64,000 nucleotides of DNA, taken from positions 248,001-312,000 of the forward strand of contig JALDNG010000078.1 in assembly GCA_024349245.1 (NCBI GenBank), given 5' to 3'. The notes beneath the pieces were generated by a model. The model was not told the origin of the DNA and made no database searches. It worked only from the letters and a program-made list of their open reading frames with translations. Shown piece after piece: positions 12,690-26,172 of this stretch. The DNA comes from Neodontobutis hainanensis (lineage: Eukaryota; Chordata; Actinopteri; Gobiiformes; Odontobutidae). Position 1 is the stretch's first letter; each line of letters begins with the position of its first letter. A program made the translations under genes and the position numbers.

Positions 12690-12981
12690 CTTGAGGGAGG
12701 GACGATGGCTGGATCGCTGCTGCCCCTCACCCCCCTTGCCCTTCTTTCCAAAAGTGAAGAAAGAGAGGAGGCTCGGGAAAGACCCTGTTTTTCAGAGCTG
12801 TGAGGGAGAAAGCGTGAGAACAGTCAGTGCAGGGTTTGGGGAACATTGTATCTGTTTGTGGGATGAAAAGCCCGGCCATAGAAAGAGAGAATGAGAGAGC
12901 CTCTTAAAGAGCTCGGCTCAGTTAGAAAGGGGCGGGGACTCGCTGAAAAGACTTCACTACTTCCCACTAAATTAGATTAAG
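12690..12981 (+). promoter_or_regulatory. Possible promoter/untranslated first exon with strong splice donor
   Basis: The block is markedly GC-richer than its surroundings. It contains a GC box (GGGGCGGGG at about 12928-12936) and ends in TTAAG|GTGAGT, with the cut after 12981, a near-ideal donor. No clear TATA box is visible, and the short open frame inside (67 codons) resembles nothing I know. It could be the first exon of a non-coding transcript or of a gene whose coding exons lie outside. It could also be chance. Confidence 0.25.
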
Positions 12982-13039
12982 GTGAGTATTGATTGGGTAA
13001 TAAATGCCAGTAGACCTATAGTACAGCTGTTGCTACATT

Positions 13040-13220
13040 TCTCAAAGACAATGAAAGTGGTATTTAAGGGGAGCTATCTGATTATATTCACTGATGGCTC
13101 ACACACCAGTAAAATAATGGAAGGTATAAAATATCCCAGATGTATCTGGAGTCATCAGGTGAACACCCGCTGGTGCACAATTCCTCTGCCTGCTACAACT
13201 CAAAGTACAATGCTGAGATA
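13040..13220 (+). pseudogene. Possible retroelement RNase H domain relic
   Basis: At 13081-13101 the frame reads I-I-F-T-D-G-S, which resembles the first catalytic motif of RNase H type 1 in LINE and LTR elements. About 40 codons later, after one frame change, 13203-13217 reads K-Y-N-A-E. The N-A-E there resembles the second catalytic motif, preceded by L-P. The spacing suits the family. No third aspartate and no reverse transcriptase are recognisable nearby, so this may be coincidence. Confidence 0.25.
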
Positions 13221-16200
13221 AGTCACAGCACTTGTGTTAGTAAACTTGCAGTCTCAGCAGTCCAATAGATATGTTGCTGATAATGCTAACCCGCTCCAAG
13301 CAGGCCCAGATGCCAAAATCCAGGCCAACTCTTCTGTTTTGTGCCCTTACTGCAAGAACTCCTGGACTTTTCATTAATCTGTGCCTAAGCTGCCTGGCTT
13401 CAAAAAACAGATGCCGCAGGGGGATAAGGCAACTCGGTGGGAGAGAAGCTACCTAAGCCTCGGTTGGATAAGAAATAGTGTCAGCTTTAGACTGTACCAT
13501 ATCGGCGAGATGAGACCTCACAGGAAATTGTTTCGTTATCGTCCAAACCTTGTCTCTATATGAACGGCATGTGCTACTCAAGATGTCACCTGCTGCTCTC
13601 ATAATCATCGGTGGCAACAGACGGAAGGCCAGCACAGTTGACAGTATTTAAAGAGAACTATTCATCAGCGTTTCCAAACACAAAACATTATGTGGTCATA
13701 GAAGCAGTATCAGCTGCAGCTGCCTTAATGTTTACCTTCTGTCATCCTGCGTCCTACTTTGTGCTCTATGAGTCATGTTAAAGCCATACTGATCAGGTTA
13801 GCTGTGTGATGATACATTCAGTGAGAAGTAGGAGCAAACTGTGAAAAACCTGTCCAGACTTGGCACTAATGTGTGTCAGAAGCTGTTTGATGTGTATTGT
13901 TCTCTCGATTGGTACCTGTCATGTAAAATACTGCAGTCTGTGCAGTTAAATGCAAGCAAAGAAATTTGAAATACCGCTTTGGTAAATTCCTGTAAACATC
14001 TGTCAGTCATTTAAATTTAGTTTTAAGTTTTTAGGCTAACACACCTAGATTTACAGTTAATTGTGGGACTTTAAATGCATGTATACTGCTTAATCTGAAC
14101 CTATCACTGTATCTGTAAGGAGAAGGGAGGAAGAGAAAGACACATGGAGGAAAAAGAGAAACCATAAGGAGAGCCACATAAAGGATCGACTCCCTGGACT
14201 GACAGATTGTGCCAAGACACTTACAGACAGTACATTCCACAAACTGTTTATTTTGCTGCAGACTGTTTCAATGCAATTTAAAGATTATACTATATCTAAA
14301 ACACTGCATTAATGACTTATTAATTCAATTCAAACTCCAGTCACACTTTTGACCCATTATACTATGGTCCTGTAATGCAATCACAAGCTGTTCAGGCCTC
14401 TACGGAGTGCACATTGACCCCTTGTAATCCAATCACTCTGGACACATATTTAAAAGGGCCTGAGTTTTTGTGACGTGTATTAATAAAGGTAATAAAAAGG
14501 TAAATTGTGACCTGCTTAATATCTGTTGGCTTTAAACTGTGTATATTATTAGACTGTAGTGAAAAAAACAAATGACATTTTCAGGTGATTATACATGTTT
14601 TCATCTTCACTCCCTTTAAGTTCTACCATTTATTTCTCTAAATCTACACCTTATCACTGGGTGTATACAAGGCTGCTATTTGTCACTTGAGAAAAGCTGC
14701 TACCTGTGGCGGACAACTTTTTATTGTTTGTGTAAATTACCCATGTTTTCTTAGCCTCGGCGTAATGTCCTTTTTAGATGATCAAGGTCAAAGCCAAAGC
14801 AAGACAATAAACAGAACAGCTCATTTATCAACAAATCACTGCATTTTTCCTGTGAAACCCTGGCCCCTGAGCGCTATTGTGTCGCCAGTGGAGCGCTGAG
14901 AGAAAGGCAATCTGCGCAGATCATGTGATAATCTATGGCTTATATGACAGATGTAAGAGGCTAAATCAATACGTGTCCTCATGCTCTCACTTTAAGTGCA
15001 TCATATATTATTCAGCACCTCTCTATATGCATATTGTATTGAATAACCAATGAATGGGATTGATATCCAGTTCTTGTAATGAAAACGTCCGACTTCTTTT
15101 CTGGGAGTTTTTGTTTGTGTCTTACATCATTGTTTGCCATACTGCACGGATTGTGCATCATGGTATCATTTGCATTTGATGTTTTTACCCCCTTCAGTAA
15201 TCAGTATCTCAGGGATCTGCTTAATGGCCTGAGACAGTTAGTCAACACATCCCATGATAAACAGCCTATTTCTGCCCAGTCGTTAGATTATGTTTTCAGG
15301 CAAGCAAGTGCATCAGCATTCAACAATATGTTATTCCTGCCTGTGTGGAATTGCGCTGGCAACTGTGAGCATTTAATAAAAACCTGTTAAAAAACGATGC
15401 CGGTCAGAGGCGCCGCAGGCAGAGACGCTAAATCTCTGCTAAAGCGCATTTAAATCCACCCCTGTGCTCGCCTGTCTTCCCATCATGAAAACACCATTAT
15501 GTGTAGTCATTGAATTTTATGATTACGCATAACAACTTAGCAGAAAATATAACAACAGACAGCCAACTCAATTACTGTAGCCCAACACCCAGGTATGATG
15601 ACTTTCTTTCATTTTAAGCCCGACTGAGCTGACGATGGCTTGTTGGGGACAGTAAAATATTGCAGACCCACCTGCAGGTTTATGCAGTGTTTTCAAATTC
15701 TCTTCAAATTACGCAAGTGCTTTGAGTTCAAACATACCAGGGTTTTGTTTTTAGACATTCTCCACAGTTTAGTGTGTGGCTCTGCTCATAGAGGTGCAAC
15801 TCTTTATTTTTTGGCTAAACAGCCTTTTATGAGTTGTGTATATTTCAGAAAACCTAACATATGCCTTAACAGTTTGAATTTGGACAACATGATGTTATTT
15901 TTTTGCCACATTATAACTCTGCATTGCGTCAAACCAGTTTTATTCTTAAATCTTCCGACTGCATCAGTTCTGGATTATGAAGCATTTTTATGTTAGTGGC
16001 TTCCTTCATTAGACCCGCCACCACTTTAAATATTATGAGACGAAATAAAACTGAAAGTAAAAAATGTTTCATTTCATTGGTTTTTTGATGTGATTTAATG
16101 TTTTGCATAATTTTAATGCCTTGTAACTGACATTTATTCCAAATGTCAATAGTATTTTTGAATGTTAATTATTTAGATTATTTCAAGTATACAACTAACA

Positions 16201-16470
16201 ATTACATATTATTGTATTTGCTCTGAATTATATTGTAACTGGAAAATAGCTGCAGAAAAAGTGCCTAATTTTCACTGAATAGTAGGTGCGCATCATGTTA
16301 AATCCAGACTAGAACCGGTCACTCAAAACTGAATATTTATGCCAGGTCTGAACAGGGCCCATGAGGCATGAGGCATTCTTTATTGCTTGTTGTGGTCATT
16401 CTCCTGAAAGGTGAAAATAAAATGTACTTTTTTGATAAGAGCTCCGAATTAGCTGTGGAGCTGGAGGCAG
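13221..16470. other. Gene-free stretch with CNE-like blocks
   Basis: No gene is seen. Two repeat-poor parts stand out: 14790-14970 (CAGATCATGTGATAATC, CATTTATCAACAAATCAC) and 15390-15600 (GC-richer, then ATGATTACGCATAAC). Both look like possible regulatory DNA. The rest is ordinary AT-rich sequence. Confidence 0.35.
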
Positions 16471-16560
16471 CCCGCTCTTTAGCTCAGTGGGTAATCTCGT
16501 CACTTTCAGGGAACGTAGCTTCCTGGTTAGAGTGGCTTTAACCTCAAGGGCAACATGCCT
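16471..16560 (+). repeat. tRNA-like SINE head fragment
   Basis: TAGCTCAGTGG at 16480-16490 is a perfect A-box sequence. The expected B box about 40-50 bp downstream is replaced by a poor match (GGTTAGAGTGG at 16525). Probably a decayed SINE head, possibly chance. Confidence 0.3.
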
Positions 16561-19500
16561 TCTGGGGGTTGGGTAACATACTTCACTGGATTAAAATGTG
16601 TCTGATATCATTTCAGAATTGTGTGCCGTTTCTAAATTAGTCCCTCGTAATCACAGCTCTGAAACATTTGCGATGTGTCTCCTTCCCCAGTGGCTCTTTG
16701 AGAGCAGTTTACACTCCTAAAAGCGGGTGTGCCATACGTGACGAGGGAGTGCCGAAAGTGCTCTGGAATTTGCCACTTCTCTCGATACCTCAGTCGTCAC
16801 ACAGTCATACAGACTCTTACGCACATCGCCATACAATACACTCACGTAGAGGCTCCAAGTGGAATTTGTGACCCTTGACCCCAATACTTCCAGACAGTAA
16901 TTAAAAGGCAGACACTGTGTTATGTGACAGAGTGCAGTTGGTCGGATTAAAACAGAGAGACATGATGAAGGGGGCATCGGGGGAACCATGTGTCGTCCAA
17001 AATAGAACCTTGGAGATTAGGGGCCACGCTCAAACGCACCTACACTTCTGCAAGAATGTCACAGCTTGCCATGGTTTTGTATTAGCGCCACCAGCGTCTC
17101 TTCCCATAATGACTACATTCCTGCAGCTGCAAAGGTTAACACACAGCTCCCACCCCGTCCTAAAATATATGACATGCTTATGGATTCATCTCAATTGACT
17201 TTGGAGGTTTTAGATGACAGGGTTTAGGCATAGCTTGCATAGTAGCTCTGATCTGCAAAACATTTTGACATCTCACAAATATGTTTAAGAGCCCCTACAT
17301 TTAAGAGTGCTTTGTATAAGATTGTGTGGCTCAAAGGCGAGACAGGTGACTTGGTGAATGACTGTTAGTACAATAAAAGCTTTCCAACAAGTGTTAATCC
17401 ATTTAAAACCAAACACAGTCAGATGTTGACCCTAAATGGGAGAGTCAGAGCGAAATATGTAACTAATTAGAGTCTGGTGCCAGTGTGGAGGACATATATA
17501 AACTCCAATCAAAGCACTAGCACAAGATGTTTTAAGTCATTTACAGGCTTTAGTCATTGTCTAGAATCAGATTATAATTGATCAACCTGCAATGAAATTA
17601 CAGGAAGTTCACTTTTTTTTTTTATTGACCTTAGACTGGCTAATATTTGGACACAGCCTTTCTTTTTTTCTGTATCTGCTCTTGCATGAATTAATACAAA
17701 TTATATATTTTATTTGTGGGCGCATTTCATAGCCCTCAAGGTCACCTGATAAACATACAAAATTAAAAGAATTGACTGTAAAATTAACAGAAGCAGTGTT
17801 TAGTGTGCTCTTACTGGCCTGACTGACAGACATTTCCAAGAACAGTGTGTGTTTGATTGCACTATGGATCAGCTTTTGCGTAATTAATTGTGTTATTGGC
17901 TGTGACTAACTTGGACTCCTATTTCTGTTTCATTACTTTTACATAAAACCAGACATTAACCAACTGTTTGGCTACTGCCTTATTCAAAATATGGAAACGT
18001 GGTTCTGTAAAGTCATCAAGGCCCCCAAAAAATTTCAGATGATGAAAATGAGACACTTTTTGGTCCTGTCATTAATTAATTTCTTTAAAACATTTAATGT
18101 GGCCTTATGTGGAAAAAAGCTGGCATACCAAGTGACTGTTTGTTACTCTGACTCTTTTCAATAGAGGCAAGAGTGTTTTTAGGTTTTTATATTTCGATTT
18201 GTCTTTTCCACATTTTGCTCTACAACTCCTATTCACATCAGATCACAATAATAATGGGTCTCAGATATATATTTTTTTAGGGCACACTGGGTAATGCAGT
18301 TAAGAGAGCTGGCTAACTATAAGCTAAGATGCCTTTTATTAATGTCAAAATGGATATACCTTGCTTGTTAGTTGATTGTTTTCAAATAAATGACACTTAT
18401 CGTCTGTTATCATGAGCATTGGCCCTGGGGGAGCAGTTCCTTTCCAGGTTACCCCCTCTATGTGAGACAATAATCACCATTATTATGTGCCCTTATATCT
18501 ATTCACTGCGTCTTTGCCTTGCATTTGCCAAGAAGCGTTATTAAAACTTGCAGCTGTCATTTTATCACGGGTTTGGCAGACAAGGAGTCAAACAGAGAGC
18601 ATTGTTTCAGTGGGAATAACCATTCACGGCTCCTTTACCAGGATAATACAGAAGGGAATTGTACTGGCACAGTGTGGTTAACTTTTGAGTCATGCTGCAG
18701 ATTTGGAGGATTAGCACAAGAACAATGAGAATCTTTGAGAGACTAAGATAAGCATATTGTGAAAATAGAGGGCCAGAGTGTGTGCCAGAAACTTTTTTTT
18801 GGGTCTGACTGATAAGAGACGAAGATACAGTCTTAACAAACTGTCTGATGTGCAGAAATTAATTAAGCTCTGAATCTGTAAAAACACAGTAAAAGGGAAA
18901 GATCTGATATTACAAAAATCAAAGCTCTTTAATTAAACGAGACAATACAGTAGCATTTACCATTTGTTTTATAATTATTTGCAGCAGTCTAGAACCAGAG
19001 GTGGGCAGAGAGATGTAAATATGTGAATAAATAAATATCCTCAATTAACTTCAGTAGGATAGCTTGATTTATTGCAAAACGTCAAACACATTAAAAAGTA
19101 TGTGTCATGCTTTGGTACTAGATAAATTGGTGGATTCATTTATTTCAAAACTCTCAAGTTAATTAAAAAGTATGTTCCACTATGTCCAGTAAGTATGTTT
19201 TTGTCAGAATAGTTTTTTTTTTTTTTGGCTCAAAATGTGGAGCCTGAAAATCATTCAAATAATAGCTACTAATGCATTTTTGATGGTTTCTATACATAAA
19301 ACATGGACAGATATCCCATAATGTAACTACAAAGCAGTGTCCTCTACCAGCTCATGCTGACACAGTATCTCACAAATTAACACAAAATTACATCACAACT
19401 TATTATATAAACTCTTTATTGGGTGTAAATTTTCAGCAACATTTTCTTCTACGTAAGTGGGTTTATATAAAAAGTTTTAAGTGCAAGTTTTGACTGTCTA

Positions 19501-19679
19501 CCTCTAGACTCTGCAGTGTCCAGGTTCATTTTAAATGAGCCGTGGAGCAGTGTACTGGCCTTGCAATGCGCTGTGCACACTCGGCAGTAAAATCCTCCAC
19601 AAGCAGCTACCTGGGAAATGACATTCATTACGCCTGAGCTCTTCCTGGCACTGACTACATCTCTGTGTCTCACAAATTA
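16561..19679. other. Gene-free stretch, no recognised element
   Basis: This is AT-rich with short T runs. Two small repeat-poor areas (17020-17170 and 17320-17510) are GC-richer. Nothing coding was recognised. Confidence 0.45.
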
Positions 19680-20130
19680 ACTGCGCGCCAGCCTACAGAC
19701 CTGTTTTGACGCAATTTGTCATGCCAGCTTCATTTGCCCCGTTTAAAGCGGCAATTAGAAGCCGGCTGCAGTGGCGGGGCCCAGGGGTAAGTCACGCAGA
19801 CCCAGTTCTCGACCTTCGCACTGCTAAGTTGCCAGTGGCCTCGTTGATGATCAAGAGCGTTAGATTTTAACACCCGGAAGGACGCTCCACATGCGAGTCC
19901 CTCAGGTGTAATCCAGCCATGCATTCTGCTCCATTACCATTTCAAAATGCAGAATTACCTGTCAGAGCTCTACTGGGAGCCAGTGTTGCCAACACTCCCA
20001 CACCCAGAGTAACAAAGGGTGCTGCCTCTTAACACATAGATTGTCATTAAAGCAAACTGGAGCTATTTGTAGGTTCATTAATTATACCCTTTCACACACC
20101 ACTTCCCTTTCCCCGGAACAAAGCGAAGGT
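19680..20130. other. Candidate conserved non-coding block
   Basis: This stretch is free of repeats and GC-richer than its flanks. It contains CAATTAG (19752-19758) and CATTAATTATA (about 20077-20087), both homeodomain-type words, and no open frame of note. The base make-up resembles developmental enhancers in fish gene deserts. This is inference from composition only. Confidence 0.25.
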
Positions 20131-21100
20131 GAACGAGGACTTCCATTTTTGCTGTACATCAATGTCAGATTATAGCCTAGTCGTCCCGGCTGCAACTTAC
20201 TTCTCTCTATATGCCCCAGAGATATGCAATTAATTATATGAAGCGCAAAAAACTCTGACATTGATGCAGCTGTGTATACACTGTCACCTCAAACTTTATG
20301 CAAGAGTCATAAGCGTGAAATTACATCAACTGGCTTTGAATTTTAATGACGGTCACATGTATATCACTGCGTGCATGACTTACCATTACACAGGGGCAGA
20401 CGTCATTCAAGAAGTGGTCCATTTCCTCCAGACAGCACAATGTCTCGCTGCAATTAGTTTGGGTCAGTGATGTTCGTCGTGAGTCATCATGTCGGTATTG
20501 TTTAGCTCTAATGAGTAACTGTAACTTATCTGTTTGTCTGCCGTGGAACGTGATACTTACTGTACATGAAGCACTTGAGAAGATAGTGCATATTAGAGTC
20601 AAAGATGGAGGAAAATGACTGCAATTGGCCTCTAAGTGAGTCATTAGGCTATGTTTATCTGTCCGGCCAACACTGGAGCTTTATGTTTGAGGAGCGAATG
20701 TCCTCACAATGGATGTCTACAGAATGGGATGGTTCTATTTCCACTTGTTTGTGGTTTAAGAAGATTGAGGCTTTGTTGGCATTGGCAAGTTTTTATTTAA
20801 AAAGTTAAGTTTTCATCATAAAATATGGAGTCTGAAAACCATGAGAAGGATGGCATTAAATAAATTTCGATTAATGTTAATGTTTGTTGACACAAAACAA
20901 CAAAGTGCACCTGGTTATTTATTTATTTTCATCAACAGTCCCATTTGAGTTTTGTTAAAGCATTGGCTTTTCAGTATACAGCTGTAAAAGTTACATACTG
21001 GGAGTTTAAAATACTTTTGATCCATTGTCTTATACAGTGCTTTGTACAGCACTTGTCAGCCCTGCCTATCTTATAGTTTTAAATCTGGGTTGTGTTTTAT
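20131..21100. other. Gene-free stretch
   Basis: Overlapping short frames on both strands at 20260-20810 have no coding character. No repeat was recognised. Confidence 0.45.
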
Positions 21101-21225
21101 TAAATGGTAAATGGTTTGCATTTTTATAGTGTTTTTTTTTTGTATCCTTCTTGGGCACTCAAAGGGCTTTACGTGATGCTTCCATTCACCCCATTGACAC
21201 ACAGTCACACTTGGGGCAGACATAA
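21101..21225 (-). repeat. LINE/SINE 3' tail fragment, minus strand
   Basis: Read on the minus strand this is the tail type seen in the SINE at 3281-3628, including a GTAAAG(C)CCTTTGAGTG-like string and an ACTATAAAAATGC string. On the plus strand it shows TAAATGGTAAATGG at the left edge, then AAAGGGCTTTACGTG and CATTCACCCC. The head is missing, so it is a 5'-truncated copy of a retroposon using the same tail. Confidence 0.6.
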
Positions 21226-24200
21226 ACAACAAGCGCTATAAACAAAATATTGCTTAGATATTTCTTTATTTTACATCTGAGTTCAGTAAAGAGCCTGTAA
21301 TACAGTACACTTCTACATTTCACTCAACCTAACCTTCCGAATACCTCATCTATGACACCAAAAGTATGTAACAGGAACCTTAGTACTTGGTGCCCATGTG
21401 TTATATGTTTTTTATTTCTTACCCATGCACCACAACAACTGAAAAAAGATTGATTACCAAATCCAAAAGACACAGAAAAATGTTTCTCATTCAGTATTTC
21501 TGGGAGTTTGGTAATAACTTTGACATGAAAAAAATCACAGATGTTCACTGCTTATTTTACCCAATCCTGATTCATTGACACCTATAGTTTTAAATAATTA
21601 AAATACTTTAAGTTTAAAATAAAATATCATAGCTGCTCTTTAAAATCACTCCTTTGCTTTAGGCTTACACATTATACAGTCTTAGAGCAGTGAGGATGTA
21701 TGCATCTTTAGCACTCGTGTCAAACATTACCCATCAAGCATTACCTTTTGTTAGGCTTGTGGCCAGTGTTTTCCATCACTTTGGAACTTTCAAGGTTTGT
21801 AATATTTCTATACTGACTTTAAAATGTGTCATAAACTTTTTAAATGCTAGTGATGGATGGTTTTCATTCTATGAAATGTTTAAATAATTAGTGTAAGCCT
21901 TATAGAATCACATTCTTGACATGTTGAAATGTACGCATAGAACAATCTCTCCTTTTTACATATGTTCAAATCAGCATGTAATTACCATCGCTAATCTGTC
22001 ACATTTAACATCCTAATTAGAAGAATAAATCATAATACCCCTGTGTGTCACCCTCTCTATTACCACTTGAATCCTCCCTCCTGTGGAACAAATCGCAAAG
22101 CCAACAAAGCTGATGAAAGTATATCAAACTCCGTTCCCTAGTTGAATGAGACAAATCTGATCAGTATCTTTCACCACACAGCAGTGTCTAAGCACATCCG
22201 AGGTGTCACAGCCTCTTAAGGGAACTGGCTAAAGACAGGTATTACCACGAAAAGAGCAGCGATATTTAAGATTGTAGCTGTGTGTGCACCTAATAGACCA
22301 TTTGATTTGATCTTGTGTTTGTCACCCCTGATGGATACCACACTAATGCAATGCATTTGAACATTTTTACATTGGATGCATTTTTTTATGCATTTTAATT
22401 TGTAATTCATTCGCCACAAAGTACAAATGATCTGTTACGTAACTGTGATTCTCTGACAAAGTAAATAAATGCCTTTCCGTCTTTGCTTTCATACAACTCT
22501 TCTTTTAACACATACATTTTTCGAAGACTCTAGCATGTTCTAAGTGATAAATGGTTGTAACCTGAGAGCAAGCCTATTATAGACGCTCACTATTTCATTA
22601 AATGATAGTTTATCAGCAGAATGGTTATCACCTGTTGTGTGAAAATGGAAAATGACATGAGGAATTGCCACCCTATTGTTTCGCTCAACGTCTGGGCTCC
22701 GCTTGAAGAAGACTAATTGAGGGATTCCACCGCTGTGCCTTAATAAAAACCCAGAAATAGTGTTTTGAACACTGTGTGTACCCTGGGTCAGAAAGAAAAG
22801 TCCAAATGAATCCAGTTGGTGGCTCTGTGACGAGGGCAGTCCAGTGTGAATGGGTACGTTACATTTTTAGTATTTCCTACAGGTGCTCATAATTAACATT
22901 TATTGTCCAAAAGAAAGCACGAATTATTCAAGGGTAAAGCAGTTAGTAATGTTAGTTAGTTGTCCACTTCACTGGAGAAAACTCTCACATTTCTATAATA
23001 ATAGTTGAACCGGCTCATCCTTGCTGCCTCTTATTTTGTGCATTGGGGGTAAACTGTAAAAGATATTTTCATCTGGGATTAGCTATCATGTGCCTTGTTA
23101 CATTTCTTGTAAATGATGGCCAGTACTACAAACCTTTTCCAAATGAAGTTCTCCTTCTTTTAGCTCTTCAGTGCTCAAGGCTAGAGCGGCTAACCCAAGG
23201 CCCAAACTAGTGTGCTGTTCATTTTTGGATAGGTTTGCCTAAAACTGAGTTTGTAACTCCTGTGATGCCTCTGTTAACAGTTTAAGTTTGGAAGAAAAAC
23301 AGTTGCATGTTTTGTTTACCATAATGGTTGTATTTTCTCTCTATTTTGCATCCTCATTTGATTTCTTTCCTACCCATAAATCTAGTTTTAACAAGGACTA
23401 TAGGACAAGTATGTTTAATGTAAACATAACACACAGTAAATACTATATTTCAGTCTAAATGCAGTAGATTTGTGAGACAGGCTTGGACAAGAGACAAGAT
23501 GATGACACATACCCAACAGAAAGTATGCTGAAATTCAAAAACAAACCTGTTCTTGAAAACTCAGCCAGCTTTTTTTTTTTTTTTGAGATAGGACTTAAGA
23601 CAAGGTTTAGTGTTTGATCCTTTGATGTGGTCTTGTGACAGGCTCTGAAATGAGGGAAGGGTCACTTTTATTCCTAAAGCCTAGATGTTGCACTGACCAG
23701 AAGGGCTCCGTGTGAGGATCTGAAGCTGGCCACTGGCTCATATTAAATTCAGTGGTACAGAAGTGGTCCAGCTGGGCCAGAGAGCCAGCTGTTCTTTGAA
23801 AACCCTCTAAAATCTGAGTAAACAGTGCAGAGAGTGAGTGATCCTGCATAAGACTTATGTTGAAGATAAGATTGTGATTTGTGGTGATAACAACTTCAAA
23901 GGCATCACAGTGTTGTTATGACTTTTAAGGAAATTGCACAGAAATAATCAACACAAAGAGTTTTACAATTCACTCTCTCGAATCAGTCGGGAAGCAATAA
24001 TATACAGCACACTGTGTCTCCACTTGGAGTGATGGTGGTGTTTGAACAAGCTTTGAAGAAATTATATTACAGTTTCTTGATCTCTGTTGGCCAATTTAAA
24101 GCCAATAATTCCAGTACTTCCTGTACTGCCCAGAGAGGTTAAACTGAGCATAAAACAAACAAACTTCTCCTTTTCTGTAGAAAAATCAGTTCTCTGTGGA

Positions 24201-24671
24201 TTTGAGTTTTGATTTGTGTGGGGCAGTTCTATTGGACACAGACTAAACTGCCTCTGGATGGAACTGAATAGACAACCACTCACAGAAACATAACATTGCA
24301 TTCATTTTAGATAAGTCAATGGAGGCCAGACAAACTGATCTCAGAACAGACAAACTAAGCACTGTTGGATAAGAAGCACAGTTTTGTATTTGAGCTCACA
24401 GTCTTGCATCCAGGACATTTTTAAACTAAATGAATTAGTTATTTTACAATGGTTTGTTCTTACTTTTTGTCCCTGCCAGGCTACCGTAGGGGCTTGCAGG
24501 CTTTAAAAAGGAGGAGTGTTGCTGTTTGAAATTTCCACACCATATGTCACCATCAGACTTACAGACTGGACTTTTAAATGCACTTTACAATTTATGATAG
24601 AGAATACAAAATGCTGAATTTATAATCTGATAATACAAATTATCTTAAAAAAATAAAAATTCCTCCATTGG
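21226..24671. other. Gene-free stretch, no recognised element
   Basis: Ordinary AT-rich DNA with a T14 run at about 23571-23584. A short repeat-poor stretch lies at 22670-22760. Nothing coding. Confidence 0.45.
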
Positions 24672-24688
24672 ATTATTATTATTATTAT
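24672..24688. repeat. (ATT)n microsatellite
   Basis: About six ATT units. Confidence 0.8.
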
Positions 24689-24922
24689 CTATATCAGTGG
24701 TGTTTCCTATTGTTGCAGGTTCAACTCCAAAAGAATTGCCATTGATTTATTTTTATTTTTTCCAAACTATTCAAACAAAAGTGCAAACATGGATTTAAAT
24801 ACAAAAAAATCTATTTATGGTGTGCAATAATCTACTATTAACAAAAATATTTTTTTCCAAATTGAATCAACAGATTCACAAATTTTATTGGTTCAGTGAC
24901 AAAGGCCAAATTTCTCATTGAG

Positions 24923-25072
24923 TTGATATCCAAGAATGTTAACCCTGTGACTAACTTGCCACTGTCCAGGCTGCACCCCGCCTCTGGCCTAAAGCTGCTG
25001 GGATAGGCTCCAGTCACCGTGACCCCTAACGGGACTAAGCGGTAGAAAATGAATGAATGAATGATATCCAAG
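24923..25072 (+). repeat. 5'-truncated SINE copy with 11-bp target-site duplication
   Basis: TGATATCCAAG occurs at 24923-24933 and again, perfectly, at 25062-25072. Between them lies the 3' part of a common fish retroposon: GTCCAGGCTGCACCCCGCC, GCTGGGATAGGCTCCAGTC, CCCCTAACGGGACTAAGC, ending in (GAAT)n. The truncated 5' end, simple-repeat tail and direct repeats are the marks of target-primed reverse transcription. The same family lies in the opposite direction at 25803-26172. Confidence 0.8.
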
Positions 25073-25802
25073 GGATAAAACACACTTATTTGAGTTAGGT
25101 GAACATACGTAATCTTTTCCTTTTTCAGGTTTTGAATTTATTTCCTGCACCAGCCCCACAGTGATTGCCTCCACCTGCTGTTTGTGGACATTCTAGAACA
25201 TTACCAACATTGCCCAGTGAATATCCCAATTATCCATGACCCGTCCATGACCCCTGGCCTGAGTATAAATCCAGTCTGCTCCCTGCTGAACCCTGCTCCT
25301 TTTTTCTTGCCCCACAAATGCGTCTTCTGCCAGCAGTTTCCAACTTTGATCTTTGCTATCTAGCTCTCATCTTATGAGCTGTGTGTGGGCGGTGATTGAA
25401 GGTGATGGGGTGACTATAAGAAGCTGACATTTCTCTGTCATCTGACATCACAGAGCGGCACATTGCAGAGTGGCAGGAAGCACAGGTGTTCTGTCCTTCA
25501 GAGCGGACCCTTACTCTGTGTAGAGCCTCGAGGAAGAGTCACGGAACCAAGGATAAGAGGCGGCCCACACGGCCCAACAGGTGTAGTATTAGAGGAAAGA
25601 TAATGCTGTATTTGTCACATAGGAGTTTATACACTGTACAGCTATATACATGGCCAATTAAAATACAAGTGTTGTTGTGTTTTTCCATTTAATAGGTTAC
25701 TCAACATAAAAGAGACATTAAAGTTAAGCAAACGTTCTAATATTTATAATAATATTTGAGATACACTATGTTAGATAGGCTATTTACCACAGGCTAACCA
25801 CC

Positions 25803-26172
25803 TCATCATTTTACACCGCTTTGTCCCGTTAGGGGTCGCGGGTGACTGGAGCCTATCCCAGCAGCTTTGGGCCTGAGGCGGGGTACACCCTGGACAGGGC
25901 TAACATTTAAGAGACAGACAGTGACAGAAAACCATTCTCTCTCACATTCACTCACTAGGGACACTTAAGAGTTGCCGATTAACCTATACATGCATGTCTT
26001 TGGACGGTGGGAGGAAGCTGGAGTACCCGGAGAGAACCCACGGTAACACGTGGAGGACATGCAGACTCCTCACAGAAAGACCGGAGTCGGCCGAGAATGT
26101 TTGAGTCACCCAGGTTTTGAACTCACGACCTTCTTGCTGTGAGGCAGGAGTGCTAACCACTCTGCCAATGCA
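25803..26172 (-). repeat. Near-complete tRNA-derived SINE, minus strand
   Basis: On the minus strand the element starts with a tRNA-like head: A-box region TGGCAGAGTGGTTA (26167-26154) and B-box region GAGTTCAAAACCTG (26124-26111). The body carries GGTTCTCTCCGGGTACTCC and CTTCCTCCCACCGTCCAAAG. The 3' tail GCTGGGATAGGCTCCAGTC runs to CCCCTAACGGGACAAAGCGG. The tail matches the truncated copy at 24934-25061. The B box is decayed (AAAACC in place of ATTCC), so transcription is unlikely. Confidence 0.85.

Noticed and set aside
17084..17100. GCGCCACCAGCG as a reverse CTCF site
   Set aside because: Fails at core positions of the motif.
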